Assembly (NCBI GenBank): GCA_020636005.1 | Contig: JACJYR010000001.1 | Coordinates: 1,436,001-1,500,000 of the forward strand | DNA from: Lewinellaceae bacterium | GTDB lineage: Bacteria; Bacteroidota; Bacteroidia; Chitinophagales; Saprospiraceae | Direction of reading: 5' to 3' | DNA length: 64,000 nucleotides | Shown: positions 34,622 to 43,206 of the stretch, piece after piece | Layout: every line of letters begins with the position of its first letter | Position numbering within the stretch: the stretch's first letter is position 1 | Notes under the pieces: generated by a model | What the model was told of the DNA's origin: nothing | What the model saw: the letters and a program-made list of their open reading frames with translations, nothing else | Databases searched by the model: none | Position numbers and translations under genes: made by a program

Positions 34622-34694
34622 GCTTATTTTGTTACTGTTCGGTTCCTTGGTCGGAAATAAGTAGTCGTTTGAAATGGTTCGGCTAACTTAAAAA

Positions 34695-34728
34695 TGGTTT
34701 GACTTTGTTGTCAACTGTTGTAAATGGC
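34695..34728. repeat. 34-bp dispersed intergenic repeat, copy 1
   Basis: TGGTTTGACTTTGTTGTCAA and the following CTGTTGTAAATGGC recur at 60887-60921, and both copies are preceded by GAAATGGTTCG. The motif contains a short TTGAC/GTCAA inverted repeat. It lies between the LytTR regulator and its kinase. Confidence 0.75.
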
Positions 34729-34876
34729 CGAAACCACCCTTTCCTCCATCCTGCAAAAATCTAATAGCTCATTTTTGACATCTGACTTCTTATATCAGAA
34801 GGCTCGCATTGATGTATTTGAAGTGACGGCGCAACTCAAAGCCGCACCGTCGCCAAAATGCAAACGCCCCGGCAGA

Positions 34877-35932
34877 TTACAAGTTGATTTTCAGATGGGT
34901 TTTATAAACCTTCCCGTCCTCCACGATGTCCAGTTTGTAGCGGTCGGGGTAGGTGAGGTCCAAGCGCCGTTTCACATTTTGAAGGCCGATGCCGCCGCTC
35001 CCGTTTTGGGTTCGCTTGTAGGGGTTCATGGTATTTTCCGTATAGAAATCCAGCGTTTTGCCTTCTACTTTCAGGTTGATGGCCACACGGTAGCCCCTGG
35101 AATTGGAACTGTGCTTAAAGGCATTTTCCACAAAAGGTATCAGCAGCATGGGCGTGATCTGGAAGCCCGTTTTTTTTTCGGGTAGCGAACAGGACAGATC
35201 CAGCAGTTCCTCGTCGTGGCGCATGCGTTGGAGTTCGATATAGTTTTCCAGGTATTCCACCTCTTTGTCCAGCTCTATCACGTCTTTGTTGTAGTCATAG
35301 AGTTGGTGGCTGAGGGTGTCGGAGAATTTGAGCAGCGCCTCTTTCGCCTTTTCGTCCTCCTTTTGTTCCATCAGGAAATAAATGGTATTCAGGGTGTTGA
35401 AAATGAAATGGGGGTTGATCTGTGATTTCAGCATTTCCAGCTCGCTTTCCAGGTTTTTTTTCTCCAGTTCAATGGCATAATTGTTCCGTTCGTGCCACTG
35501 CTGGATGAACTTGAAAGCCGTCGTGAAGGCCACCAAAACGGTGGTGTCAACAGCCAGGGTGAAAGTGCCTTCCCAGGAAAAGAAATATTCTTTGGGTGAA
35601 ATGAAATTCCGGAGGAACACATTGACCAGCCAGGCGTTCAGCACGATGATGGTGAAAATGCTGAGAATGTAGAATCCCGGCCTTTTTTGCTTGATTAGGT
35701 ATTTGGGTATCCAATAGTAAAAATTGAAATAGACGACCCCCATAGAGCCGATGAGCGTCGGGAGGTTGAAGTTTTCGCGGAACTGGGAGATGAACACCAC
35801 GTCCTGCATACTGGCGAACACCCAGTAAATCAGCCAAAAAGCAATATGGAACGGCACCGAGTTCGTCGGGAAACTGTCCGTTTTGCGCTCCGAATTAGCA
35901 AGTGCCTTCAGTGCTGTGGCTGGGTTTTTCAT
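34877..35932 (-). CDS. LytS-type sensor histidine kinase
   Basis: 351 aa. Four predicted membrane helices (about residues 28-50, 55-80, 85-110, 120-145) are followed by a coiled-coil (ELEKKNLESELEMLKSQ) and the His_kinase domain with H175 in INPHFIFNTLN, then a HATPase with N-box (LLIPFVENAFKHS) and G-box (GSGGIGLQNVKRRLDL). It should phosphorylate the neighbouring LytTR regulator. No extracellular sensor domain is present, so the signal is probably perceived in the membrane. Confidence 0.92.
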   Translation of the reverse strand: MKNPATALKALANSERKTDSFPTNSVPFHIAFWLIYWVFASMQDVVFISQFRENFNLPTLIGSMGVVYFNFYYWIPKYLIKQKRPGFYILSIFTIIVLNAWLVNVFLRNFISPKEYFFSWEGTFTLAVDTTVLVAFTTAFKFIQQWHERNNYAIELEKKNLESELEMLKSQINPHFIFNTLNTIYFLMEQKEDEKAKEALLKFSDTLSHQLYDYNKDVIELDKEVEYLENYIELQRMRHDEELLDLSCSLPEKKTGFQITPMLLIPFVENAFKHSSNSRGYRVAINLKVEGKTLDFYTENTMNPYKRTQNGSGGIGLQNVKRRLDLTYPDRYKLDIVEDGKVYKTHLKINL

Positions 35933-36020
35933 GAATAATGAGGGAATGAGGGGATTAGAGGATGATAGAATGAGGGGCCATTGATATTTAACACCCTCAC
36001 TCGTTCAGCTTCTTATGCCC

Positions 36021-37799
36021 TCATATTTTGGCACACCTATTTTTTAGCCAAGTGGTTTCCTCCTCGTTGAGCAGGGGTGCCAATTTTTCAAAAACTTCAG
36101 CATGGTAGGCGTTGAGCCATGCGAGTTCTTCAACCGACAACATGCTCTTTTCCACCAGGTTGGTATCTATAGGGAAAAGGGTGACGGTCTCGAATTTATA
36201 AAATTGGGCAAACTCGTTTTCCTCGCCGTCTTTTACGCACAGCACCAGGTTTTCAATGCGGATGCCGTATTGGCCGGCCTTATACAGCCCCGGCTCGTTG
36301 GAGGTCAACATGCCAGGTTCTATCGGAATGCTTGACCTTGGGGTGTTCGCCACGGGCGAAAATCCCTGGGGTGGCTCGTGTACACTGAGGAAGAAGCCAA
36401 CGCCATGACCGGTTCCGTGCCCATAATTGTAGTGATGCTGCCACAAATACTGCCGGGCCAGGGTGTCGAGTTGCACGCCGGTCGTACCCTTCGGGAACCG
36501 GGCGAGGGTGAGGTTGATCATCCCTTTCAGCACCAGGGTAAAATCTCTTTTTTGTTCGTCCGATGGGCGGCTCAAGGCAATCGTGCGGGTAATGTCGGTC
36601 GTGCCGTCCAGGTATTGGCCGCCACTATCCAGTAGTAAAATGCCTTCAGGCTGGATATTGGCACAAGCGCCGAACGTTGCCCGGTAGTGGACAATGGCAC
36701 CGTTGGCATTGTAGCCAACGATGGCATCGAAGCTTTCCCCAAAATAGTCGCCCTGGGCTTTGTGGAAGCCGATGAGTTTTTCTGCTACCTCTGCTTCCGG
36801 TATGGGGCGTTGTTTTACTTCCTTTTCCAGCCACCTGAAAAGCTGCACCAGGGCTGCCCCGTCCTTCCGCATGGCCTGGTGTATATGGCCAATTTCGACT
36901 TCGTTTTTAATTGCTTTCAAATGGGCGACGATGTTTTCGCCTTCCAAGATTTTGTCTTTGTCCAGGGCGTTGTAGAACTGGTTGCTGGTAGAGGCCAGGT
37001 CGATCTGTATGTTGCCTTCGGCCAGGTTTTTCAGAAAATCCTCGGCTGTGCCGTATGGCTTCAGGATGACGCCCGATTTGTTCAAGTCCGCTTTTATGGC
37101 AGGGCTGACCTTGGATAGCTCAATAAACAGATAGGCTGCTTCCTTTCCAATGATTGAATAAGCATAAAAAACGGGGTTGCAGTCAACATCGGTTCCTCGC
37201 AGGTTGAACAGCCAGGCGATATCGTCCAGGGTGGATACCAAATAGTAGGCAGCCTTCATCCTTTCCCTGACTTGTTGTAGTTTTTCTTCAATAGTCTTTC
37301 CCGTGTATTTCACATCGTGTTGAAAAACAGGCGATTGTGGCATGGGTGGCCTGTCTTTCCAAATCTGGCCAATGAGATCGGTATCGGTGTTCAGATCGAT
37401 TTTTTTATTATAAAACTGCTTGGCTATGGCCCTGATCTGGCCAACGGAGAACAGTCGTCCATCCAAGCCTGCCACGCTCCCTTCCGGGAGGCTTTCCTTT
37501 AGCCAGGTCAAATGTTCGGGGGTGTGCGGGATTGTTAATTTGTGCAGTTCTATCCCACTGTCTTTCAGTTGTTCTTCTGCCTGTATAAAATAGCGGCTGT
37601 CCGTCCAAAGCCCTGCATGGCCCTGCGTGACCACAACGGTACCAGCAGAGCCAGAAAAGCCAGAGATCCATTGCCTGGATTTCCAATGATCAGCCAGGTA
37701 TTCGCTTTGGTGCGGGTCACTGGACGGTATCAGATAGGCATCCACTTTATGGGCTTTCATGGCGGAGCGCAGGGCGGCAAGTTTTTCACTTATTTTCAT
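36021..37799 (-). CDS. M24 family aminopeptidase P
   Basis: 592 aa, cytoplasmic. It removes N-terminal residues preceding proline. Three-domain XPNPEP-like layout: creatinase-like domains at about 1-300 (DAYLIPSSDPHQSEYLADHW, LWTDSRYFIQAEEQL, LFNLRGTDV) and a metallopeptidase domain at about 310-530. Metal ligands can be seen in LLLDSGGQYLDGTTDITRT (two Asp), GHGTGHGVGFFLSVHEPP (His), and LTSNEPGLYK (Glu) with GIRIENLVL (Glu). All ligands are present. Monocistronic. Confidence 0.94.
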   Translation of the reverse strand: MKISEKLAALRSAMKAHKVDAYLIPSSDPHQSEYLADHWKSRQWISGFSGSAGTVVVTQGHAGLWTDSRYFIQAEEQLKDSGIELHKLTIPHTPEHLTWLKESLPEGSVAGLDGRLFSVGQIRAIAKQFYNKKIDLNTDTDLIGQIWKDRPPMPQSPVFQHDVKYTGKTIEEKLQQVRERMKAAYYLVSTLDDIAWLFNLRGTDVDCNPVFYAYSIIGKEAAYLFIELSKVSPAIKADLNKSGVILKPYGTAEDFLKNLAEGNIQIDLASTSNQFYNALDKDKILEGENIVAHLKAIKNEVEIGHIHQAMRKDGAALVQLFRWLEKEVKQRPIPEAEVAEKLIGFHKAQGDYFGESFDAIVGYNANGAIVHYRATFGACANIQPEGILLLDSGGQYLDGTTDITRTIALSRPSDEQKRDFTLVLKGMINLTLARFPKGTTGVQLDTLARQYLWQHHYNYGHGTGHGVGFFLSVHEPPQGFSPVANTPRSSIPIEPGMLTSNEPGLYKAGQYGIRIENLVLCVKDGEENEFAQFYKFETVTLFPIDTNLVEKSMLSVEELAWLNAYHAEVFEKLAPLLNEEETTWLKNRCAKI

Positions 37800-37833
37800 G
37801 TCGTTATTAAAATGGTTTGGGCAAATCTCACAT

Positions 37834-37938
37834 TAAGGATCGAAGGAAAAATAAAATGACTATTTTATTTTTAAAAAACCCTTCCAGTGCTGGGGTTTCA
37901 ACATCAAAATAGGGAAGTTATTTTTTCATCGTTACTAA
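37834..37938 (+). repeat. MITE-like element, copy F
   Basis: TAAGGATCGAAGGAAAAATA at the left, TTCATCGTTACTAA at the right. The central palindrome has a different sequence (AAATAAAATGACTATTTTATTT) but still folds, showing the stem is conserved while its bases vary. Second stem CCCTTCCAGTGCTGGGG present. Located between the aminopeptidase and rho terminator. Confidence 0.85.
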
Positions 37939-37959
37939 GCATTGAACCAACCCAAAAAA

Positions 37960-37997
37960 CAAAGAGGTTTTTGACGCCTTGGCCAAAAACCTCTTTG
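37960..37997 (-). terminator. Rho-independent-type terminator downstream of rho
   Basis: CAAAGAGGTTTTTG (37960-37973) pairs with CAAAAACCTCTTTG (37984-37997), a perfect 14-bp stem with a 10-base loop. On the minus strand a T-run (GTTTTTTGGG) follows, about 30 bases past the stop of rho. Confidence 0.75.
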
Positions 37998-38023
37998 TTC
38001 TTTTCAATCCAACACTCCCTTTT

Positions 38024-39745
38024 CTATCCATTCATGGAAGAGAGGAATTCGTCGTTGCTCCTTGTTCCGTTCATGTGCTTCAGCAGGAATTCCATGGCTT
38101 CCTCCGGCTTCATGTCGGCCAGGTGGTTGCGCAGGATGAACATGCGCTGCATGGTGTCTTTGTCGAGCAGGAGGTCGTCGCGGCGGGTGCTGGATTTGGT
38201 CAGGTCAACAGCCGGATAGAGGCGCTTATTAGACAGGGAGCGGTCGAGCTGGAGTTCCATGTTGCCGGTTCCCTTGAATTCTTCAAAAATAACGCCGTCC
38301 ATTTTAGAGCCTGTGTCTATAAGTGCAGTGGCCAAAATGGTCAGGGAGCCACCACCTTCGATATTCCGTGCAGCACCGAAGAATTTTTTCGGTTTGTGCA
38401 GTGCGTTGGCCTCCACACCACCAGAGAGTACCTTTCCGCTGGCAGGCGCCACTGTATTGTAAGCACGGGCCAGACGGGTAATGGAGTCGAGCAGGATGGT
38501 AACGTCATGGCCGCACTCAACGAGCCTTTTTGCTTTTTCCAGAACGATGCCGGCGACCCTTACATGGTTATCGGCAGGTTCGTCGAAGGTAGAGGCGACG
38601 ACCTCGGCATTGACGCTTCGTTTGAAGTCCGTCACCTCCTCTGGGCGCTCGTCCACCAACAGTACGATGATGTAACAGTCCGGGTGGTTTTTGGCGATAG
38701 CGTTGGCCACATCTTTCAACAGGAATGTTTTACCAGTTTTGGGTTGGGCAACGATAAGCCCCCTTTGGCCTTTTCCGATAGGAGTGAACAGGTCGATCGT
38801 CCTCGTGCTGAAATCCCTTCCTGTCGGGGAGATGCAAAGGTTAAATTTTTCATTCGGGAAAAGCGGCGTCAGGTAATCAAACGGCACCCGGTCGCGAATA
38901 TCTTTGGGGTCGAGGCCGTTAATTTTCGATACCCGGAGCAGTGCGAAGTACTTTTCGCCTTCCTTTGGTGGCCGGATGGCGCCTTTTACGGTATCGCCTG
39001 TCCTCAAGCCAAACAGTTTGATCTGTGAGGGGGATACATATATATCATCGGGCGAGGTAAGATAGTTGTAATCGGCTGATCGCAGGAAACCATAGCCATC
39101 GGGCATCATTTCCAGGATGCCTTCCCCCTCGATGATACCATCCAGTTCTATATCGAATTTCTCGTTTGATCTGGGTTCGAAATCAACATCGTCGGGTACA
39201 GGGGCATCCACGATGATGTCAACAGAGCTGGCGCTCCTGCCGATGGGGGCCTTCTCTGGCTGGATCTCCATTTCATCGTTTTCAACGATTTCGTCGTCAA
39301 AATCTTCCTCGACTTCAATAGGGTCCAAACGGACGTTTCTGGGTGGGCCTTGAGAAGGGCGGGAAGGCTGGTTGGATCTGCCACGATCCCAATCCCTGTT
39401 ACGGTCGTTGCCAGAGATGCGTTCGCGCCGTCCGGCGTTTTCGCCATCTGGCCTGAACGACCTTCGTTCTGAGGAGGGTTCAGGTTCGGGCCTGAAGCTC
39501 CTCCTGTCGGATTGGCGTTCCTGTGGAGGGTTGGCGGGGGGATCTTGTCTTCTGGGCGAGGTGCTTTTTTCTTCCACAGACCCATTGGCGGATTCATTTT
39601 TCTTGTTTGAAACCGCTTGCTGATCCAGGATTTTATATATCAAATCTTGTTTGGCCAATCGCCGGAATCCATTAACGCCCAAGCGCTCTGCTATTTCCCG
39701 CAATTCGGGAACGAGCATGTCATTCAATTGCAAAATGTCGTACAT
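38024..39745 (-). CDS. rho: Transcription termination factor Rho
   Basis: 573 aa, against about 420 in E. coli. Rho_N helical domain at about 1-45 (LNDMLVPELREIAERLGVNG). A disordered Arg/Pro/Glu-rich insert occupies about 50-200. The RNA-binding fold is at about 205-290 (GEGILEMMPDGYGFLRS, DDIYVSPSQIKLFGLRTGD). The ATPase motor follows: P-loop AQPKTGKTFLLKD, Walker B LLVDERPEEVTD, Q-loop region, secondary channel VEANALHKPKKFFGAARN, and arginine finger TGNMELQLDRSL. Large inserts of this kind are typical in Bacteroidota and may promote RNA binding or condensation. A long leader may allow autoregulation. Confidence 0.96.
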   Translation of the reverse strand: MYDILQLNDMLVPELREIAERLGVNGFRRLAKQDLIYKILDQQAVSNKKNESANGSVEEKSTSPRRQDPPANPPQERQSDRRSFRPEPEPSSERRSFRPDGENAGRRERISGNDRNRDWDRGRSNQPSRPSQGPPRNVRLDPIEVEEDFDDEIVENDEMEIQPEKAPIGRSASSVDIIVDAPVPDDVDFEPRSNEKFDIELDGIIEGEGILEMMPDGYGFLRSADYNYLTSPDDIYVSPSQIKLFGLRTGDTVKGAIRPPKEGEKYFALLRVSKINGLDPKDIRDRVPFDYLTPLFPNEKFNLCISPTGRDFSTRTIDLFTPIGKGQRGLIVAQPKTGKTFLLKDVANAIAKNHPDCYIIVLLVDERPEEVTDFKRSVNAEVVASTFDEPADNHVRVAGIVLEKAKRLVECGHDVTILLDSITRLARAYNTVAPASGKVLSGGVEANALHKPKKFFGAARNIEGGGSLTILATALIDTGSKMDGVIFEEFKGTGNMELQLDRSLSNKRLYPAVDLTKSSTRRDDLLLDKDTMQRMFILRNHLADMKPEEAMEFLLKHMNGTRSNDEFLSSMNG

Positions 39746-40036
39746 GATGTGAAAAGATGAGTTTTACTAAACTGGTTAGTGTGTGATCAATGAGTAATTA
39801 AGTTGATTAGGACAAGGTGTCGAACCAGGTTTGATGACTTAAGAATTTTCAGGAAGTCTGGATTTCCAAGAGAAAAAGCTGAAAAACCACTAAAATTTCC
39901 TAAAAATTATTGAAAACTAAGGGATGAAATTAATTCGGTAATTTGAACCTCCGTTGTCAAGGGTGGCGTCTCCAGACGTTCTCAGGGGGCTGGTCTATTT
40001 CAATGGGCTTTAAAACAACTCGCCGATAGCTACCGT

Positions 40037-40068
40037 CAAACGTAAAGGCACTTGACCCTATACCCCAA
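40037..40068 (-). promoter_or_regulatory. Candidate rho promoter
   Basis: On the minus strand TTG (40066-40068), 21 bases, then TACGTTTG (40037-40044), fitting the Bacteroidota -33/-7 pattern. It lies about 290 bases before the rho start codon, implying a long leader. Confidence 0.4.
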
Positions 40069-40232
40069 CTCCTCTCGGTTTCTTACACTGCATTGAAGGT
40101 AACTAAAAAAGTGGGAAAAGATGAAGGAGTTATGGTTCTGAAAAATCTTGTTGAGCTTGTTCAGACCCACACTGATTGGCATGATCAACGTTGTGGGCGC
40201 AAAAATACATTTTACTTTCAATTTTCAAATAC

Positions 40233-40240
40233 TACCTTTG
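40233..40240 (+). promoter_or_regulatory. Candidate -7 element for serS
   Basis: TACCTTTG is an exact TAnnTTTG match about 245 bases before the serS start codon; no good -33 TTG is seen at the normal distance. Confidence 0.3.
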
Positions 40241-40485
40241 CCAAAAGTTTTTAAAAAGGGTGAATTTTTGTTCGTAAAAAATTGATTGGTGGTCGTTTAC
40301 GATTTACCTGATTTTACAATTTACCATTACGAAGAACCAAAGCTGAGTTTTTTTTGGCAAATCTCCCGGGGGCATGTACCCTGCAGAATTTGCTCTTAAA
40401 CAACTGTCTGGGCACCCTTGTTCAACCGCACTGTACTATATATGGGCCGGCGGCTCATCTTTTCAGATTAACCCAATTTTATAAC

Positions 40486-41763
40486 ATGCTGGAAATAAGC
40501 CTTATCAGATCAGACAAAGAACGGGTAGTTCGGGGACTTAGAATCAGGAATTTCACTGATGAAAACCTAAAGGTGGTAGATGAGATACTGGATATTGACA
40601 ATAAGAGGAAAAACGCACAGGTAGAACTGGACAACAACCTTGCCGAATCAAAGAAGCTTGCCGCTGAAATAGGCGCCCTTTATAAGCAGGGAAAAGTGGC
40701 CGATGCGGAATCCCTGAAAGTTACTGTTTCCGAACTGAAGGAGCGGGCAAAGCTCCTCGAACTGGACATGAACGAGGCCATTGCAAAACTGGAAGAACTC
40801 CTCCTCACCGTTCCGAATATACCCCATGAGTCGGTGCCTGCGGGGAAAAGTAGCGAGGACAACGAGGTGTACCGTGCATGGGAGAAGCCGATGCCGATGC
40901 TTCCCGCAGGGGCACTGCCGCATTGGGAACTCGCCAAAAAATACAACCTTTTTGACCTTGAGCTCGGCGTAAAACTGACCGGGGCAGGCTTTCCGGTGTA
41001 CCGGGGCAAGGGTGCCAAACTGGAGAGGGCCCTCATCAACTTCTTCCTGGACGAAGCGGCAAAGGCTGGTTATGAGGAAATACAGCCGCCGCTAATGGTC
41101 AACCACGATACGGCCAAGGCTACGGGCCAACTGCCTGACAAAGAGGGACAGATGTATTATGTTGAAAAAGACGATCTTTACCTGATACCCACCGCCGAGG
41201 TGCCCGTGACCAATATTTACAGGGACGTTATAGTGGACGAAAAAGACTTTCCGATAAAGCTTACTGGCTATACACCCTGTTTCCGCCGGGAGGCTGGTTC
41301 CTATGGTGCCCATGTGAGAGGGCTTAACAGGGTTCACCAGTTCGATAAAGTGGAAATCGTACAAATCGCCCACCCCGACACTTCCTATGAAAGGCTGGAG
41401 GAAATGCTGGCCCATGTAGCCGGCTTGCTGGATAAACTTGAATTACCCTACCGCATCCTGCGCCTTTGCGGCGGCGACATGGGCTTTACCTCCGCACTTA
41501 CTTTCGACTTTGAAGTTTGGTCTGCTGCCCAAGGACGGTGGCTGGAGGTAAGCTCTGTCTCAAATTTTGAAACCTACCAAAGCAACCGCCTCAAAGTCCG
41601 GTTCAAGGATGGCAACAAAAACAGGTTGGCGCATACCTTAAACGGCAGTGCCCTGGCACTGGCCCGCATCGTAGCCTCTTTGTTGGAAAATAATCAAAAA
41701 GAAGAAGGGATCGCTATTCCAAGGGTACTTCAACCATATACCGGATTTGAAATGATTCTATAG
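40486..41763 (+). CDS. serS: Seryl-tRNA synthetase
   Basis: 425 aa from the ATG at 40486 (MLEISLIRSDKERVVRGL); the frame extends 44 codons upstream without protein character. N-terminal coiled-coil arm at about 30-105 (tRNA binding). Class II core: TSE-like TAEVPVTNIYRD, motif 2 TPCFRREAGSYGAHVRGLNR, and VHQFDKVEIVQI; motif 3 NGSALALARIVASLLENNQ; C-terminal ends IPRVLQPYTGFE. It charges tRNA-Ser with serine. Length is typical. Confidence 0.96.
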   Translation: MLEISLIRSDKERVVRGLRIRNFTDENLKVVDEILDIDNKRKNAQVELDNNLAESKKLAAEIGALYKQGKVADAESLKVTVSELKERAKLLELDMNEAIAKLEELLLTVPNIPHESVPAGKSSEDNEVYRAWEKPMPMLPAGALPHWELAKKYNLFDLELGVKLTGAGFPVYRGKGAKLERALINFFLDEAAKAGYEEIQPPLMVNHDTAKATGQLPDKEGQMYYVEKDDLYLIPTAEVPVTNIYRDVIVDEKDFPIKLTGYTPCFRREAGSYGAHVRGLNRVHQFDKVEIVQIAHPDTSYERLEEMLAHVAGLLDKLELPYRILRLCGGDMGFTSALTFDFEVWSAAQGRWLEVSSVSNFETYQSNRLKVRFKDGNKNRLAHTLNGSALALARIVASLLENNQKEEGIAIPRVLQPYTGFEMIL

Positions 41764-41881
41764 TATGGTTGGTGGCTGAAGTTGCTAAAAGGGCCTCTTG
41801 TTTACAAAGCCTCCCTCGTCCGGGTGGAGGATGTCATCACATCGCAACTATTTTTTCAACACCTTAAGATTAAGTGACATT

Positions 41882-42433
41882 ATGAAGATTTACAGCCTGA
41901 TCCTTTTCTTCTACCTCCTGGCTGCAAGCTGCCAAGGGCAACCGGTGGCGGAAAACAGAATAGTGAAAGCAACAACCGGGGCCGCTGAAAGTGAATATGA
42001 AAAAGGGGCTATATCCGTTGGTGTCGTCGTAAGCGATCTGGAAAAATCGCTTGACTTTTACACCCGGGTGCTGGGTATGCAAAAGACTGGAGGGTTCAAA
42101 ATTGACGAGGACTTTGGCAACCGTTCGGGCCTTTCGGATGGGGTGCCCTTCGAGGTTACCGTGCTCAAATTAGTGGACAGCCCCGACGCCGCCGAGTGGA
42201 AACTGCTCAGTTTCGGAAAAGGGGCAACTCATCCAAAACAGCTTCATATTCAGGATGATACGGGCGTCCAATACGTCACGCTGTTCGTTAAGGCCATCCA
42301 GCCAATCCTGGAGCGCATCCGGCAAAACAACATTCCATTGTTGGGAAGTACGCCGGTAGTCTTAAAGGACGGCAGGCAATTTATACTTATACAGGATCCG
42401 GATGGGACATTTATAGAACTGATAGGCCAATAA
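41882..42433 (+). CDS. VOC/glyoxalase-fold lipoprotein
   Basis: 183 aa. The ATG at 41882 gives a lipoprotein signal (MKIYSLILFFYLLAASC). The rest is a single vicinal-oxygen-chelate unit: GVVVSDLEKSLDFYTRVLGM, VTVLKLVDSPDAAEWKLLSF, QYVTLFVKAIQPILERI, DGRQFILIQDPDGTFIELIG. The final Glu matches the usual metal-ligand site. The substrate is unknown. A lipid-anchored VOC protein is less common than cytoplasmic ones. It lies between serS and a two-component pair on the same strand. Confidence 0.85.
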   Translation: MKIYSLILFFYLLAASCQGQPVAENRIVKATTGAAESEYEKGAISVGVVVSDLEKSLDFYTRVLGMQKTGGFKIDEDFGNRSGLSDGVPFEVTVLKLVDSPDAAEWKLLSFGKGATHPKQLHIQDDTGVQYVTLFVKAIQPILERIRQNNIPLLGSTPVVLKDGRQFILIQDPDGTFIELIGQ

Positions 42434-42495
42434 GGGTTGGTCGTGCATAATTCCCGGTTCCCGGTAAAATAATTTTTTTGTTGCAAAATAACGAT

Positions 42496-43191
42496 ATGAA
42501 AATACCCGCCATATTATATGTTGAAGATGAACCCAAAGTCGCTGCTTCGGTCAAGCAGGGCCTTGAAGAAAACGGGTTCGAGGTAGATCTGGCCCCCGAC
42601 GGTGCCGTTGGAAGTTTTTTGGCCGGCAGCAAGAAATATGATTTGATCCTGCTCGATGTCAACCTCCCTCATGTCAGCGGCTACGAGGTGTGCAGGAACG
42701 TAAGGGTGAAAGACCCCTCCGTTCCCATCATCATGCTCACGGCCATGCAGTCTATCGATAATAAAATATCCGGTTTTGATGCCGGGGCAGACGACTACAT
42801 CGTGAAACCATTTGAATTCAGGGAGTTGCTGGCCCGCGTGAAGGTATTTTTAAAAAGGAGCACGGCTGGTAGCGGGGATCCAATAGATGATGTCATATTG
42901 AGAATTGCCGATCTTGAGTTAAATACAGATGATAAGACGGTAACCCGCCAGGGCCAGCCTATTTCCCTGACCGCCAAGGAATTCGCCCTGCTGGAATATT
43001 TGTTGCGCCGCAAAGGGCGGGTGACCAGCCGGGCCGAAATCAGCGAGAATGTATGGGATCTGAATTTCGATACCGGGACCAACGTAGTTGACGTTTATAT
43101 CAACTTTCTCAGAAAAAAAATTGATAAAAGCTTCGAAGTGAAACTCATCCATACCAAACCGGGCATGGGCTATTTTTTAAAAGAACTCTGA
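42496..43191 (+). CDS. OmpR-family response regulator
   Basis: 231 aa from the ATG at 42496. Receiver: E10-D11-E12, phosphoacceptor D54 in LLDVNLPHVSGYEV, Thr in MLTAMQ, Lys in DYIVKPFEF. Winged helix: SLTAKEFALLEYLLRRKGRV, SENVWDLNFDTGTNVVDVYINFLRKKID, IHTKPGMGYFLKE. It precedes its histidine kinase by 15 bases, so the pair forms an operon. It resembles CusR/RprY-type regulators; the signal is unknown. Confidence 0.94.
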   Translation: MKIPAILYVEDEPKVAASVKQGLEENGFEVDLAPDGAVGSFLAGSKKYDLILLDVNLPHVSGYEVCRNVRVKDPSVPIIMLTAMQSIDNKISGFDAGADDYIVKPFEFRELLARVKVFLKRSTAGSGDPIDDVILRIADLELNTDDKTVTRQGQPISLTAKEFALLEYLLRRKGRVTSRAEISENVWDLNFDTGTNVVDVYINFLRKKIDKSFEVKLIHTKPGMGYFLKEL

Positions 43192-43206
43192 CAACTATAG
43201 GCCGCC

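Larger units (their letters stand above)
39746..40485. other. 740-bp divergent rho/serS intergenic region
   Basis: It holds the leaders of rho (minus) and serS (plus). Coding frames here are short and not protein-like. Candidate promoters are listed separately. No riboswitch class was recognised. Confidence 0.5.

Noticed and set aside
37979..39028. 349-codon frame on the plus strand
   Set aside because: Antisense to rho and reaches into the terminator hairpin.
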